NCBI GenBank assembly: GCA_030612445.1
Contig: JAUWNW010000008.1
Coordinates: 1-44,198, forward strand
Direction: 5' to 3'
Length of the DNA: 44,198 nt
From: Candidatus Aminicenantota bacterium
Lineage (GTDB): Bacteria > Acidobacteriota > Aminicenantia > Aminicenantales > Aminicenantaceae
Shown here: positions 15,386 to 23,653 of the stretch, one piece after another
How the letters are laid out: each line of letters begins with the position of its first letter
Numbering within the stretch: the stretch's first letter is position 1
The notes under the pieces: model-generated
The model's database searches: none
What the model saw: the letters and a program-made list of their open reading frames with translations, nothing else
Told to the model about the DNA's origin: nothing
Translations under genes and position numbers: made by a program

Positions 15386-16681
15386 ATGAGATGGGTAGAT
15401 GAATATAAAAAAAAGTTAGTTTCAGCCGAAGAAGCTGTCTCTGATATTAAAAGCGGTCAACGCGTATATATTAGTGGGAATGCTGCCACTCCTTATGTTC
15501 TTGTGAAATCATTGTCCGAAAGAAAAGATGAGTTGAAGGATGTTGAGCTCGTCCATGTTTTGCTTTTAGGGGATGACCCTTTTTCCCGGCTGGAGATGCA
15601 GGGGCATTTTCGGCATAATTCACTATTTGTCGGCCCGGCAGACAGAAAAGCTATAAATGAGGGCCGGGCGGATTATGTCCCCATTTTTCTCCATCAGATC
15701 CCCAATCTTTTCTATTCGGGGCAAATGCCTCTTGATGTAGCTTTGCTGCATCTTTCTTCTCCTGACGAACATGGATTTATGAGTTATGGAGTTGAGGTGC
15801 TGTGTTCAAAAGCTGCTGCTGAGACAGCTAAAAAGGTTATAGCTCAGGTCAATGAAGAAATGCCACGAGTTCTAGGCGATTCATTTATTCACGTTTCCCG
15901 GATAGACAAGATCGTTGAGGTTTCTGAACCTTTACCTGAACTTCAGAAAAAACCTTTTAGTGAGGTGGAGAAAAAGATAGGACGATTTATCGCTGATCTG
16001 ATCGATGATGGATCCACCCTCCAGCTTGGGATTGGAGGGATTCCAGATGCTGTACTCGCCGCTTTAAAGGACAGACAGGATCTGGGTATTCACACCGAGA
16101 TGGTTTCAGATGGAGTTATGGAAGCTATTGAATCCGGGGTAATAACCGGAGCAAAAAAAACATCCCATCCCTACAAGGTAATTTTAACCTTTTTGCTGGG
16201 TTCAAAGAAGCTATATGATTTTGTTGATAACAATCCAGTATTTGAGGCGCATCCTACTGATTATACCAACCATCCTTTTATTGTATCTCAAAATGATAAT
16301 ATGGTGGCCATAAATTCTGCTATTGAAGTAGATATAACCGGACAGGTCTGCTCAGATTCAATCGGGAAATTTATCTACAGCGGCTTTGGTGGCCAGGTCG
16401 ACTTTATTCGGGGCGCCGCCCATTCAAAGGGAGGAAAACCGATCATAGCACTTCCATCTACGGCCCAAAAAGGGAAAAGTTCGCGGATCGTGCCTTTCCT
16501 GAAAAAAGGAGCTGGAGTTGTCACGACCAGAGCTGATGTAATGTTTGTAGTAACAGAATATGGGATAGCTTATCTACATGGAAAAAATTTGAACGAGAGA
16601 ACTAGATCCTTGATAAATATTGCCCATCCAAAATTTAGGGACGAGCTTACAAAAGAAGCAAAAGCCCGGAATTTAATATAA
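15386..16681 (+). CDS. Acetyl-CoA hydrolase / 4-hydroxybutyrate CoA-transferase family protein
   Basis: The 431-residue protein fits the CoA-transferase family I branch of 4-hydroxybutyrate and butyrate:acetate CoA-transferases. The catalytic Glu is expected at Glu238 in HTEMVSDGVME, and the CoA-binding loop is QLGIGGIPDAVL (213-224). The C-terminal VTEYGIAYLHGKNLNERTR is a family hallmark. These enzymes move CoA between acids, for example acetate and a longer acyl group, in the cytoplasm. A strong GGGGGAGG precedes the ATG. Only 36 bases separate it from the flavin cluster, so co-transcription is likely, which ties the redox complex to acyl-CoA fermentation. The exact acid pair cannot be read. 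Confidence 0.85.
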   Translation: MRWVDEYKKKLVSAEEAVSDIKSGQRVYISGNAATPYVLVKSLSERKDELKDVELVHVLLLGDDPFSRLEMQGHFRHNSLFVGPADRKAINEGRADYVPIFLHQIPNLFYSGQMPLDVALLHLSSPDEHGFMSYGVEVLCSKAAAETAKKVIAQVNEEMPRVLGDSFIHVSRIDKIVEVSEPLPELQKKPFSEVEKKIGRFIADLIDDGSTLQLGIGGIPDAVLAALKDRQDLGIHTEMVSDGVMEAIESGVITGAKKTSHPYKVILTFLLGSKKLYDFVDNNPVFEAHPTDYTNHPFIVSQNDNMVAINSAIEVDITGQVCSDSIGKFIYSGFGGQVDFIRGAAHSKGGKPIIALPSTAQKGKSSRIVPFLKKGAGVVTTRADVMFVVTEYGIAYLHGKNLNERTRSLINIAHPKFRDELTKEAKARNLI

Positions 16682-16692
16682 TAAAACCCACC

Positions 16693-17367
16693 ATGAACCA
16701 ACCAAATCTGTTTCCTGGAGTAAAAGGTCATATTGGAACTGACGAGTCAGGGAAAGGAGATTATTTCGGACCGCTTGTAACTGCGGGATTTTTTCTTCCG
16801 GATGGGCAGGAAGAAGTCCTCCGGGAATTAGGGGTAAAGGATAGCAAACGGGTTTCTGATAACCGGGTGCGGGATATCTCCAAGCAGCTAAGGCAGGGGT
16901 ATAAATATTCTATTGTCGCAATCGGGCCGGAAAAATATAATGGGCTCTATGAAAAGATGCAGAACCTTAATAAGATCCTTGCCTGGTCACATTCAAGGGT
17001 TATTGAAAATATATTGGAAGAAATACCATGCTCTCTGGCCATTACTGACCAGTTTGGGGATAAGCTTTTTGTAAAAAATGCCCTGATGAAAAGAGGCCGG
17101 AATATCGAGTTAGTCCAGAAGACAGGAGCAGAGGAAGATATGGCGGTAGCTGCAGCTTCTATCCTTGCCCGGGCTGAATTTTTAAGGCGGCTGTCTCTTC
17201 TTTCCCGTGAGCTGGGGATAGAACTTCCTAAAGGCTCTTCACCGAGATCTGATGAGATGGGAGTAAAGCTAGTTGAACTTCATGGAGTAGGGGCTTTAAA
17301 TAAAGCAGCCAAAACACATTTTAAACTTACTAAGCGGATACTTAAAGTAATCAATACTAAAAAATAA
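16693..17367 (+). CDS. rnhC: Ribonuclease HIII, short form
   Basis: The 224-residue protein begins its catalytic domain almost at once: GTDESGKGDYFGPLV (15-29) holds the Asp and Glu that bind metal, with later acidic residues in ITDQFGDK and GAEEDMAVAAASILARAEF. GxDESGKGDYFGPLV separates RNase HIII from HII. The enzyme cuts RNA in RNA-DNA hybrids. Known RNase HIII proteins are about 300 residues with an N-terminal TBP-like substrate-binding domain; here only about 10 residues precede the catalytic core, and the upstream gene ends 11 bases away. The missing domain is thus real unless a frameshift lies in the CoA-transferase end, which looks intact. No Shine-Dalgarno is clear. Confidence 0.85.
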   Translation: MNQPNLFPGVKGHIGTDESGKGDYFGPLVTAGFFLPDGQEEVLRELGVKDSKRVSDNRVRDISKQLRQGYKYSIVAIGPEKYNGLYEKMQNLNKILAWSHSRVIENILEEIPCSLAITDQFGDKLFVKNALMKRGRNIELVQKTGAEEDMAVAAASILARAEFLRRLSLLSRELGIELPKGSSPRSDEMGVKLVELHGVGALNKAAKTHFKLTKRILKVINTKK

Positions 17368-17406
17368 CAGCTTATCAAACTTATATTGCCTTGAATTAAT
17401 AAGAGG

Positions 17407-17436
17407 TATCATACATATCGACATTTCTTATGAATA
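17407..17436 (+). repeat. Solo right-end copy of the structured element
   Basis: These 30 bases are identical to 17658-17687, the right end of element B plus its ATGAATA flank, 251 bases downstream. The copy has no core next to it, so it looks like the end of a truncated or tandemly inserted element. Confidence 0.8.
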
Positions 17437-17454
17437 CTGGATTTGAATTATTCA

Positions 17455-17680
17455 CGAGCCAAGGTTGACGCAGATACGAAGCACAGGGGGTGAAGCTGTG
17501 GTATTTCACTGCGAATCCGCTGTAACGAAGTAGATGCGGTAAGATCGGCTCGCCTGAAAGGTAAGAAATGTCGATTATAAATAAATATTACACCGAAAAC
17601 GAAGTGATCAATTGAATCACTTTAGGAATCAGTGTAAAATATTAATTTAGCAGAATTTATCATACATATCGACATTTCTT
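17455..17680 (+). ncRNA. Structured element B (HEARO / IscB omega-RNA-like), no ORF
   Basis: The closing stem pairs 17455-17462 with 17545-17552 (seven of eight). A CACAG/CTGTG hairpin lies at 17482-17486/17496-17500, and the conserved core at 17508-17561 differs from element A at only a handful of positions. A nested hairpin AAGTGAT/ATCACTT (17602-17608/17616-17622) is held by a stem near 17586-17593/17632-17641. The right-end stem pairs 17563-17575 with 17668-17680, with the same sequence as in A, and stops exactly before the ATG at 17681. The left flank TGAATTATTCA (17444-17454) matches the flank of element C. Together with the solo right end it fills the 313-base gap after rnhC. The HEARO assignment rests on shape and ATGA context only. 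Confidence 0.6.
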
Positions 17681-18871
17681 ATGAATAAACGAATATATTT
17701 TGATGATCCATACCAGATTAAATTCGAATCTAAAGTTATTGACAGGGTGAAACATAAAAACCGGATGGCATTAGTACTTGAGCAGACCTGCTTTTACCCG
17801 GAGTCAGGAGGCCAACCGGCTGATAAAGGCACTTTAAACGGAGTGGATCTGATAGATGTTATTGAAGATGAAGGCAACATCTTACATATTGTCGATCAAG
17901 AGATAGCGGAAACAAAAGTCAAAGGTAAGGTCGATTGGAAAACTCGTTTTGACTATATGCAGCAGCACGCCGGACAGCATATTTTATCGCAAAGCTTTTG
18001 GGAGCTAATGCAGGGAAAGACTATGTCATTTCATCTGGGACAGGATGTGTCTACCCTGGAAATAGATATTCAAAAAATATCGGATATGGAGCTGGAAAAA
18101 GTAGAGGAAAAAGCCAATAAAGTAATTTTCCAAAATAGAGAGATTAAGACTTATTTTGTTGACGAGGACAAAATAGGAGAAGTCCCGTTAAGAAAACCGC
18201 CGAAAAAGACGGGGTTGATCCGGGTAGTTGAAGTGGCAGATTATGACTTTTCTGCCTGTGGGGGCACTCATCCTTCCAGAACTGGAGAAATCGGGCTCAT
18301 AAAGATATTAAAAAGTGGAAGGATCAGAAACAATCTCTGTTTTGAATTTGTCTGCGGAAGCAGGGCGTTGAAGGATTATAATTTAAAAAACCGGATTCTC
18401 CTCCAGGCTGCAGCCAGGTTTTCAGTAGGGGAAGAAGAAGTTCCGGATGCTGTAGAAAAGCTTTTTGCGGATTTAAAAAGCGGGAAAAAACAAATAAAAA
18501 ATGTTTCGCTGAAGTTATCTGAGCTGGAAGCGAGGGATATCAGGCAAAATACTGAGGGCCGGGTCATAAAAAAAGTATATTCCGGCCGGAGCAGGGATGA
18601 TGTCAGGCATATAGCTTTAAATATTATTCGCAATCCTGGATATATTGTTCTTTTTGGCCTAAAGGCGGACAGAAAAGCAAATTTAATTATGGCTCGATCT
18701 GAAGATGTCGACTTTGATATGCGGGAACTTATCCCTGCTGCTTCTCAGCTTATTAATGGAAAAGGAGGCGGCCGCCCCTCCTTAGTTGAATTGGCTGGGG
18801 ATAACGTGGAAAATCTTAAACATGTACTTGAAGAACTAGAGGAAGGCTTGGAAGTATTAGACACGGATTAA
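17681..18871 (+). CDS. AlaX-type alanyl-tRNA editing protein with DHHA1 domain
   Basis: This 396-residue protein is a free-standing relative of the editing half of alanyl-tRNA synthetase. MNKRIYFDDPYQIKFE is the usual N-terminus of long AlaX proteins. Zinc ligands are in QQHAGQHILS and SACGGTHPSRTGEIG. A coiled segment follows, then a C-terminal DHHA1-like domain with NGKGGGRPSLVELAGD. It should remove Ser or Gly from mischarged tRNA-Ala in the cytoplasm. There is no Shine-Dalgarno: structured element B ends at 17680, directly before the ATG. The last codons (EVLDTD and the stop) lie inside a dispersed CACGGAT repeat, so both gene ends touch repeats. Confidence 0.85.
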   Translation: MNKRIYFDDPYQIKFESKVIDRVKHKNRMALVLEQTCFYPESGGQPADKGTLNGVDLIDVIEDEGNILHIVDQEIAETKVKGKVDWKTRFDYMQQHAGQHILSQSFWELMQGKTMSFHLGQDVSTLEIDIQKISDMELEKVEEKANKVIFQNREIKTYFVDEDKIGEVPLRKPPKKTGLIRVVEVADYDFSACGGTHPSRTGEIGLIKILKSGRIRNNLCFEFVCGSRALKDYNLKNRILLQAAARFSVGEEEVPDAVEKLFADLKSGKKQIKNVSLKLSELEARDIRQNTEGRVIKKVYSGRSRDDVRHIALNIIRNPGYIVLFGLKADRKANLIMARSEDVDFDMRELIPAASQLINGKGGGRPSLVELAGDNVENLKHVLEELEEGLEVLDTD

Positions 18872-19024
18872 CGCGGATAAATACTGATAAGATTTAAAAA
18901 ACAAAATTTTACGCTGAGGACGCGGTGGACACGGATAAAAGGCAGAAAAGACAGTAAAATCAGGAAAAACAGGAAAAAATAGAAATCAACGTCATAGTCT
19001 TATCCATGTTCATCCGTGTCTAAT
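18856..19024. repeat. Dispersed CACGGAT repeat, inverted pair between convergent genes
   Basis: ATTAGACACGGAT plus CGCGGATAA (18856-18880) returns inverted at 18998-19024 with three mismatches over 25 bases. Between them lie ACGCTGAGGACGCGG (18911-18925), a match to 825-840, and AGACAGTAAAATCAGGAAAA-like motifs related to the 18-bp tandem repeat. The inverted arms could form a long hairpin between the convergent AlaX and permease genes and might serve as a two-way terminator; no U-run is obvious. It supplies the stop codon of AlaX (18869-18871). Confidence 0.6.
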
Positions 19025-19040
19025 AAAGAAGTTTGTAATA

Positions 19041-20288
19041 TTATTCGTAGCGGAGGGCAGCGATCGGATTCATTTTAGCTGCTTTCCTTGCCGGCAAAAT
19101 ACCAAAGCAAAGTCCGACAGAGAAAGAAACACAAAATCCTAGAATAACTGACCACCAGGTTACTGCAGCGGGAAGGGGAGTTGCCGTGCGGACCAACAGA
19201 GCAATAAGAAAGCCGACAAGAATTCCTGCAGCCCCACCGGTTCCTGTTAGGAAGATAGCTTCTATGAGAAACTGCTTAAGTATATCATTTGCGCGCGCGC
19301 CTATGGCCTTGCGGATGCCGATTTCCCGGGTTCTTTCCTTTACAGTTACCAGCATGATGTTCATCACCCCGATCCCTCCTACCAGAAGTCCGATAGATGA
19401 GATGACGATCATTACCAGGAAAGCTGCTCCTGTGAGTTGATTGTAAAGGTCGATTATAGCGTCCTGCCCGTAAACTGCAAAATCATTGGGCTTGCCAAAG
19501 GGGACTTTTCTGCGCCTCCGCAACACATTGATTATCTGCTCTTCAGCCTCTGAATAATTGGCATGGTCATCTGGTTTTGCAATGATTTCAAGCTTGCTGA
19601 GGTCATAGGGAAAGTATTTCATCAGAGTGGTTATAGGAATTCCCACAAAATTATCCTGACTTTGTCCGAAAATGCTCCCTCTTTTCTCAAGAATCCCGAC
19701 TACTGTGAATTTTTCCGGCCCAATCCGAATTTCTTTTCCCAGGCCGTTAATATAGGGAAAAAGCGTCTCATTAAGATCTGCCCCCAAGACGCAGACTTTG
19801 CTGCGGTGAGTGCTATCTGATTCCGATAAAAATCTCCCTCTTTCCGGAAGATAAATTGTAAGCACCTGCGGCCAGTCCTCATTCATTCCTAAGATCATAG
19901 CATCATTGCTTTTGGTGCTTTGATATTTAACTGGGATGCTTTGAAAAATATCAACCATAATATCTATAGCGACAGCTGTAATATAAGAGCATTCTGTCTT
20001 AATCGCCATGGCATCATCAAATGTGAAGTCTTTTCTCTGGCGAATTTCTTCGGAGGGTCCTCCCACGATTACTCCCGGCTCAAATTTGCCAATAACGATA
20101 ATATCAGAGCCCACGGATTCAAGCCCACTGAGAAAAGATTTATTTAATCCCTGAATGATAGAGGTCATGGCGATAACTGTCATTACTCCGATCATAATCC
20201 CCAGTAAAGTGAGAAACGAGCGGAGTTTATTATTCCTGATCGAATCAAATGACATCTGAAAGATTTCTTTAAGGATCCCTAATCTCAT
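19041..20288 (-). CDS. FtsX/MacB-type ABC transporter permease
   Basis: The 415-residue protein has the MacB permease plan. The first membrane segment (LRSFLTLLGIMIGVMTVIAM) is followed by a ~230-residue periplasmic domain, and three membrane segments close the protein. The FtsX-type cytoplasmic coupling motif RTREIGIRKAIGAR lies between segments 2 and 3, and ILPARKAAKMNPIAALRYE ends it. Such permeases, with an ATPase, export peptides, drugs or lipoproteins or transduce force to the periplasm. No ATPase domain is fused, and no ATPase gene adjoins. Its start overlaps the stop of the next permease upstream by ATGA. Confidence 0.85.
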   Translation of the reverse strand: MRLGILKEIFQMSFDSIRNNKLRSFLTLLGIMIGVMTVIAMTSIIQGLNKSFLSGLESVGSDIIVIGKFEPGVIVGGPSEEIRQRKDFTFDDAMAIKTECSYITAVAIDIMVDIFQSIPVKYQSTKSNDAMILGMNEDWPQVLTIYLPERGRFLSESDSTHRSKVCVLGADLNETLFPYINGLGKEIRIGPEKFTVVGILEKRGSIFGQSQDNFVGIPITTLMKYFPYDLSKLEIIAKPDDHANYSEAEEQIINVLRRRRKVPFGKPNDFAVYGQDAIIDLYNQLTGAAFLVMIVISSIGLLVGGIGVMNIMLVTVKERTREIGIRKAIGARANDILKQFLIEAIFLTGTGGAAGILVGFLIALLVRTATPLPAAVTWWSVILGFCVSFSVGLCFGILPARKAAKMNPIAALRYE

Positions 20289-21520
20289 ATGCTTGACCTC
20301 AAGGATTCAATAGGGTCGAGTTTTGCAGCTTTATTGGCTGGGTAGAGCCCGAAAAAAATGCCGATTGAGGCAGAGACAAATATTGCGATCGCAATAGATG
20401 CCGGGTCTACACTGGAGGGCATGGATGTGGCTGCTGAAATGATACCTGCCAGGGAAAATCCTAAGAGGATTCCTATCAGCCCTCCTATGGTTGACAAAGT
20501 AGCTGATTCGATTAAAAATTGAAAAAGAATATCCGACCTACGGGCTCCTACTGCCATACGGACGCCGATTTCATTTGTCCTCTCAGTAACAGATACCAGC
20601 ATGATATTCATAACAACGATCCCGCCCACGACCAAGGCGAGGGAAGATATTGCTATCATAGCAAAGTAGATGCCAGTAGTTATGGATTTGTACAACTGGA
20701 TAAATTGATCGGATGTCTGGAAGGAAAAGTCATCTGGTTCATTAAAAGTAAGGTGGCGCTTGGAACGCAGGATAGTGCGTACTTCCTCCTGTGCTAAGGC
20801 CATCTGTTCCTGGGAGTTTGTATGTATATTTATAGTAAGATTTATTCTTGAACCATAGGTTTTGAGAAAGGTTGTTATAGGAATGCGGAGGTAATTATCC
20901 TGGCTCATTCCTAGGAGTTTTCCTTTTTTTTCGCCTATACCGACTACTTGAAAATTGTGCCGGCCTACTTTGATTCTCTTTCCCAGAGGATCTAGGTAGG
21001 GGAATAACTCTTCTACAACGTCAGCTCCGATAATACAGATAAGGCGTGAGTGGTCTTCGTCCTTTTTTAAGATCTGACGGCCACTTTCGAGTTCTTCTAC
21101 ATTTCCGATCATATGGTCAAGGTAGGTAGTTCCTTTGATAGAAACACTTTTTAAAGAATTGCTGCCGAATTTTACCGTCCGGTTGGTACTGGCAGAAGCC
21201 CCTATAAGCTCGCAGTTCTTACACTGTCTGCGCAGAAGCTGCATGTCTGCAAGTCTTAAGTCTTTACGCTTTAACTGCTCCTTAAAATCACTGAGAGACC
21301 CCCCGAAAAAGGAATATTTGGATACAGAGAAATCATTGGCTCCGAAAAAAGCCATTTTAGTATATACGTAATCGTTTAATCCCTGGATTATAGAGATGAC
21401 AGCAATAATAGTCAGCACTCCGATTATAATTCCCAGCAGGGTCAGAAATGTCCTCAGTTTATTTGACAATAAAGAGCCTATAGCCATGCTTATGGACTCT
21501 CCGACTTGTATTCTTGCCAT
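20285..21520 (-). CDS. FtsX/MacB-type ABC transporter permease (paralogue)
   Basis: The 411-residue protein has the same layout as its neighbour: N-terminal segment LRTFLTLLGIIIGVLTIIAV, large periplasmic domain, coupling motif RTNEIGVRMAVGARRSD, and final YPANKAAKLDPIESLRSS. The two probably form a heterodimer, since the stop and start overlap. The periplasmic domain carries a Cys pair (RRQCKNCELIG) absent from the partner, perhaps a disulfide. No clear Shine-Dalgarno precedes the ATG at 21520. The partner ATPase must come from elsewhere; lolD at 31872 is the only one in the window, and its link is speculative. Confidence 0.85.
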   Translation of the reverse strand: MARIQVGESISMAIGSLLSNKLRTFLTLLGIIIGVLTIIAVISIIQGLNDYVYTKMAFFGANDFSVSKYSFFGGSLSDFKEQLKRKDLRLADMQLLRRQCKNCELIGASASTNRTVKFGSNSLKSVSIKGTTYLDHMIGNVEELESGRQILKKDEDHSRLICIIGADVVEELFPYLDPLGKRIKVGRHNFQVVGIGEKKGKLLGMSQDNYLRIPITTFLKTYGSRINLTINIHTNSQEQMALAQEEVRTILRSKRHLTFNEPDDFSFQTSDQFIQLYKSITTGIYFAMIAISSLALVVGGIVVMNIMLVSVTERTNEIGVRMAVGARRSDILFQFLIESATLSTIGGLIGILLGFSLAGIISAATSMPSSVDPASIAIAIFVSASIGIFFGLYPANKAAKLDPIESLRSSI

Positions 21521-21592
21521 TTATCTATTATTGTATTTTACACTATTTAATACGCAGGATAAAATAAAAGGTTCAAAAAACAAGGAGGTTGT

Positions 21593-22192
21593 ATGGGCAG
21601 CAAAATAAAATTCGTCGATTATGAAGTTTCTTTGCCTTGTGTATATTTTGAAAAATCCGGTAAGGAGAATACCCGCCGGACATTAGAGATCTCAGCCCAA
21701 AGAGCTAAAAAGTTGGATATTAAAGATATTGTGATTGCTTCTGCTTCAGGAAAAACAGGTCTTATAGCTCTTGAGCTTATGGCACCGCCCAATATAGTTG
21801 TTGTCAGTCATTCTACCGGATTCATTAAACCTGGTTTTCAGCAGATGCCGGAAGAGATGCGCAGGCAGCTTGAAGTTTCCGGAGCAAAAGTCCTGACGTG
21901 CCAGCATGCTCTGGGAGGAGTCAACCGGGCAGTAAGGAAAAAGCTCGGGACCTATGAACTTGATGAAATAATCGCTTACACGCTCAGGATGTTCGGGCAG
22001 GGAACTAAAGTTGCAGTTGAAATTGCGCTTATGGCTGCAGATGCTGGATTGATCTCTATATCAGACCCCTGTATCTGTATAGGGGGCACCGGTAAGGGAG
22101 TAGATACAGCGATCCTTTTGAAGCCGGCTCACGCTCAGGATTTTTTTGATCTCAGGATAATGGAGTTTCTAACAAAGCCGCGTTTGCCTTAA
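21593..22192 (+). CDS. Stand-alone pyruvate kinase C-terminal-domain-like protein
   Basis: The 199-residue protein resembles the free-standing family that shares the alpha/beta fold of the pyruvate kinase C-terminal domain (NTRRTLEISAQRAKKLDI, IVIASASGKTGLIALEL, VSHSTGF). The catalytic TIM barrel is absent, so it is not a pyruvate kinase. FGQGTKVAVEIALMAADAGL and GGTGKGVDTAILLKPA suggest a nucleotide or small phosphate ligand, but the activity of this family is unknown to me. A strong AAGGAGG lies six bases before the ATG. It is divergent from the permease pair. Confidence 0.7.
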   Translation: MGSKIKFVDYEVSLPCVYFEKSGKENTRRTLEISAQRAKKLDIKDIVIASASGKTGLIALELMAPPNIVVVSHSTGFIKPGFQQMPEEMRRQLEVSGAKVLTCQHALGGVNRAVRKKLGTYELDEIIAYTLRMFGQGTKVAVEIALMAADAGLISISDPCICIGGTGKGVDTAILLKPAHAQDFFDLRIMEFLTKPRLP

Positions 22193-22244
22193 TTTTGCTT
22201 GCTTGTTTTGTGCGAGATGATTATTATTAGAAAATGGTAAAAAA

Positions 22245-22817
22245 ATGAATACTCCTATAAATAAAGTAGTTATCATTTTTATTGTTTTTGTGAGTTTTTT
22301 TGTATTTGTGGATAATGTTTCAGGCCAGAGATTTTATCTCGGTCCTCAACTTGGGAGTTCTGCTCAAAAACCAAGTCTTGCAGACATTGAATTTTCAACC
22401 GATACAACATTTCTCTACGGATTTCGAGCTGGAGTAAAAGTCCTCTTCTTTGCGGTGGAGTTGAATTATTTTCAGGCTGCTCATAATATGGAACTAAAGG
22501 AATTGGTGACGTTTGCCTGGGGGGGGCGGGAAATTGATTTTAATTATCTTGGCCTAAATGGAAAACTCTTTCTCCCGATTTTGCTTCTGCACCCTTATCT
22601 GACGGTCGGATATGGTTACTATTCGGCCGATATTTTTGATGTAGCTAAAGATACCGACCGTGGATTCAACTTTGGCCTGGGATTGGAATTGCAGCTGGGG
22701 AAGAGCTTTTCATTATTAGCAGAAGGGAAATACCATCATGCCAAATTGATTATTGATGAAGCGGAATTAAAAATTAAGGATTATACTATTGCGGGAGGAT
22801 TTAATTTTTATTTCTGA
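22245..22817 (+). CDS. Outer-membrane beta-barrel protein
   Basis: The 190-residue protein starts with a signal peptide (VVIIFIVFVSFFVFVDNVSG, cut near the following Gln). The mature part consists of amphipathic strands typical of a small 8-strand barrel (RAGVKVLFFAVELNYFQ, LHPYLTVGYGYYSADI, FNFGLGLELQLGKSFSLLAE) and ends in FNFYF, the terminal Phe expected by the BAM complex. It is similar in size and plan to the protein at 3877-4431, but I do not see clear sequence identity. Function unknown. Confidence 0.6.
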   Translation: MNTPINKVVIIFIVFVSFFVFVDNVSGQRFYLGPQLGSSAQKPSLADIEFSTDTTFLYGFRAGVKVLFFAVELNYFQAAHNMELKELVTFAWGGREIDFNYLGLNGKLFLPILLLHPYLTVGYGYYSADIFDVAKDTDRGFNFGLGLELQLGKSFSLLAEGKYHHAKLIIDEAELKIKDYTIAGGFNFYF

Positions 22818-22857
22818 CCTGCCCTCTGGTTACCTGAAATGACTGTTGTTCTAATAA

Positions 22858-22913
22858 ACCTGAACTATTCATAAAAAAATGGCGATGTGTATGATATCAT
22901 GAATAATTCAGGT
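22858..22913 (-). repeat. Palindromic repeat with an internally deleted element copy
   Basis: Arms ACCTGAACTATTCAT (22858-22872) and ATGAATAATTCAGGT (22899-22913) pair at 14 of 15 positions. On the minus strand the 26 bases between them resemble the right end of element B (GATATCATACACATCGCC then a T-run), again directly followed by ATGAATA. This is what remains if an element lost its core. It lies 14 bases before the RluB start. Confidence 0.65.
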
Positions 22914-22927
22914 AAATAGCTCAGGTT

Positions 22928-23653
22928 ATGAAAATCCGTATAAATAAATTTATAGCCCGGTCCGGTATAACATCGAGAAGGGGAGCTGACAGGTTGATAG
23001 CTCTGGGCAGAGTTACAGTAAACGGTCAAATCGTTCACGAGCTTGGCCTGAAGATCGATGATATGGGTGATAAGGTCGAGTTAGATGGAAAGAAAATCCA
23101 GCCGTATAAAAAACCGGATTATATTTTATTGAATAAACCATTAGGTTATCTCGTCACCCGCAAAGATCCTTACGGCCGAAAAACGGTTATGGAGTTACTG
23201 CCTGCGGATAAGAGCTATAATTTTCCGGTAGGCAGATTGGATTTTGACAGTGAGGGCCTGCTACTGTTAACAAATGATGGAGAGCTGGCTCATCGCCTGA
23301 TGCACCCCAGCTTTAAGGTTAAGAAGGAATATTTGGTAAGAGTTAAAGACAGGCCTGATGCTGCTGAGATAAAAAAGTTGGAAAGAGGTGTCTACTTGGA
23401 TAGCAAAAAGACTGCTTCTGCTAAGATCAAGCTTTTAAGAGAGAATCAAAAGACTACAATTTTCAGTATTGAGATTCATGAAGGACGTAAACGGGAAATA
23501 CGGAGGATGTTTAAAACTGTTGGGCATCCGGTTCTCCTACTCAAGCGGATTAAATTCGCCGGATTGACTATAGGAAAGCTGAAATCTGGTCGCTGGCGTC
23601 ACCTTACTTCCCCTGAAATAGATAGGTTAAAGAAACTAGTCGACCTTGATTAA
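22928..23653 (+). CDS. rluB: 23S rRNA pseudouridine synthase, RluB/RsuA family
   Basis: The 241-residue protein has an N-terminal S4 RNA-binding domain (INKFIARSGITSRRGADRLI) and then the RsuA-type catalytic domain. The catalytic Asp lies in PVGRLDFDSEGLLLLTNDG, and EGRKREIRRMF is the second family motif. It converts a uridine to pseudouridine in rRNA; RluB (position 2605 of 23S rRNA) is the usual assignment for this size, but RsuA or RluE specificity cannot be excluded. Its stop overlaps that of the convergent Lon-like gene by four bases, leaving no room for a terminator between them. Confidence 0.85.
   Translation: MKIRINKFIARSGITSRRGADRLIALGRVTVNGQIVHELGLKIDDMGDKVELDGKKIQPYKKPDYILLNKPLGYLVTRKDPYGRKTVMELLPADKSYNFPVGRLDFDSEGLLLLTNDGELAHRLMHPSFKVKKEYLVRVKDRPDAAEIKKLERGVYLDSKKTASAKIKLLRENQKTTIFSIEIHEGRKREIRRMFKTVGHPVLLLKRIKFAGLTIGKLKSGRWRHLTSPEIDRLKKLVDLD

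Noticed and set aside
21593-22192. Pyruvate kinase
   Set aside because: Only the C-terminal-like alpha/beta fold is present; the catalytic barrel is missing.
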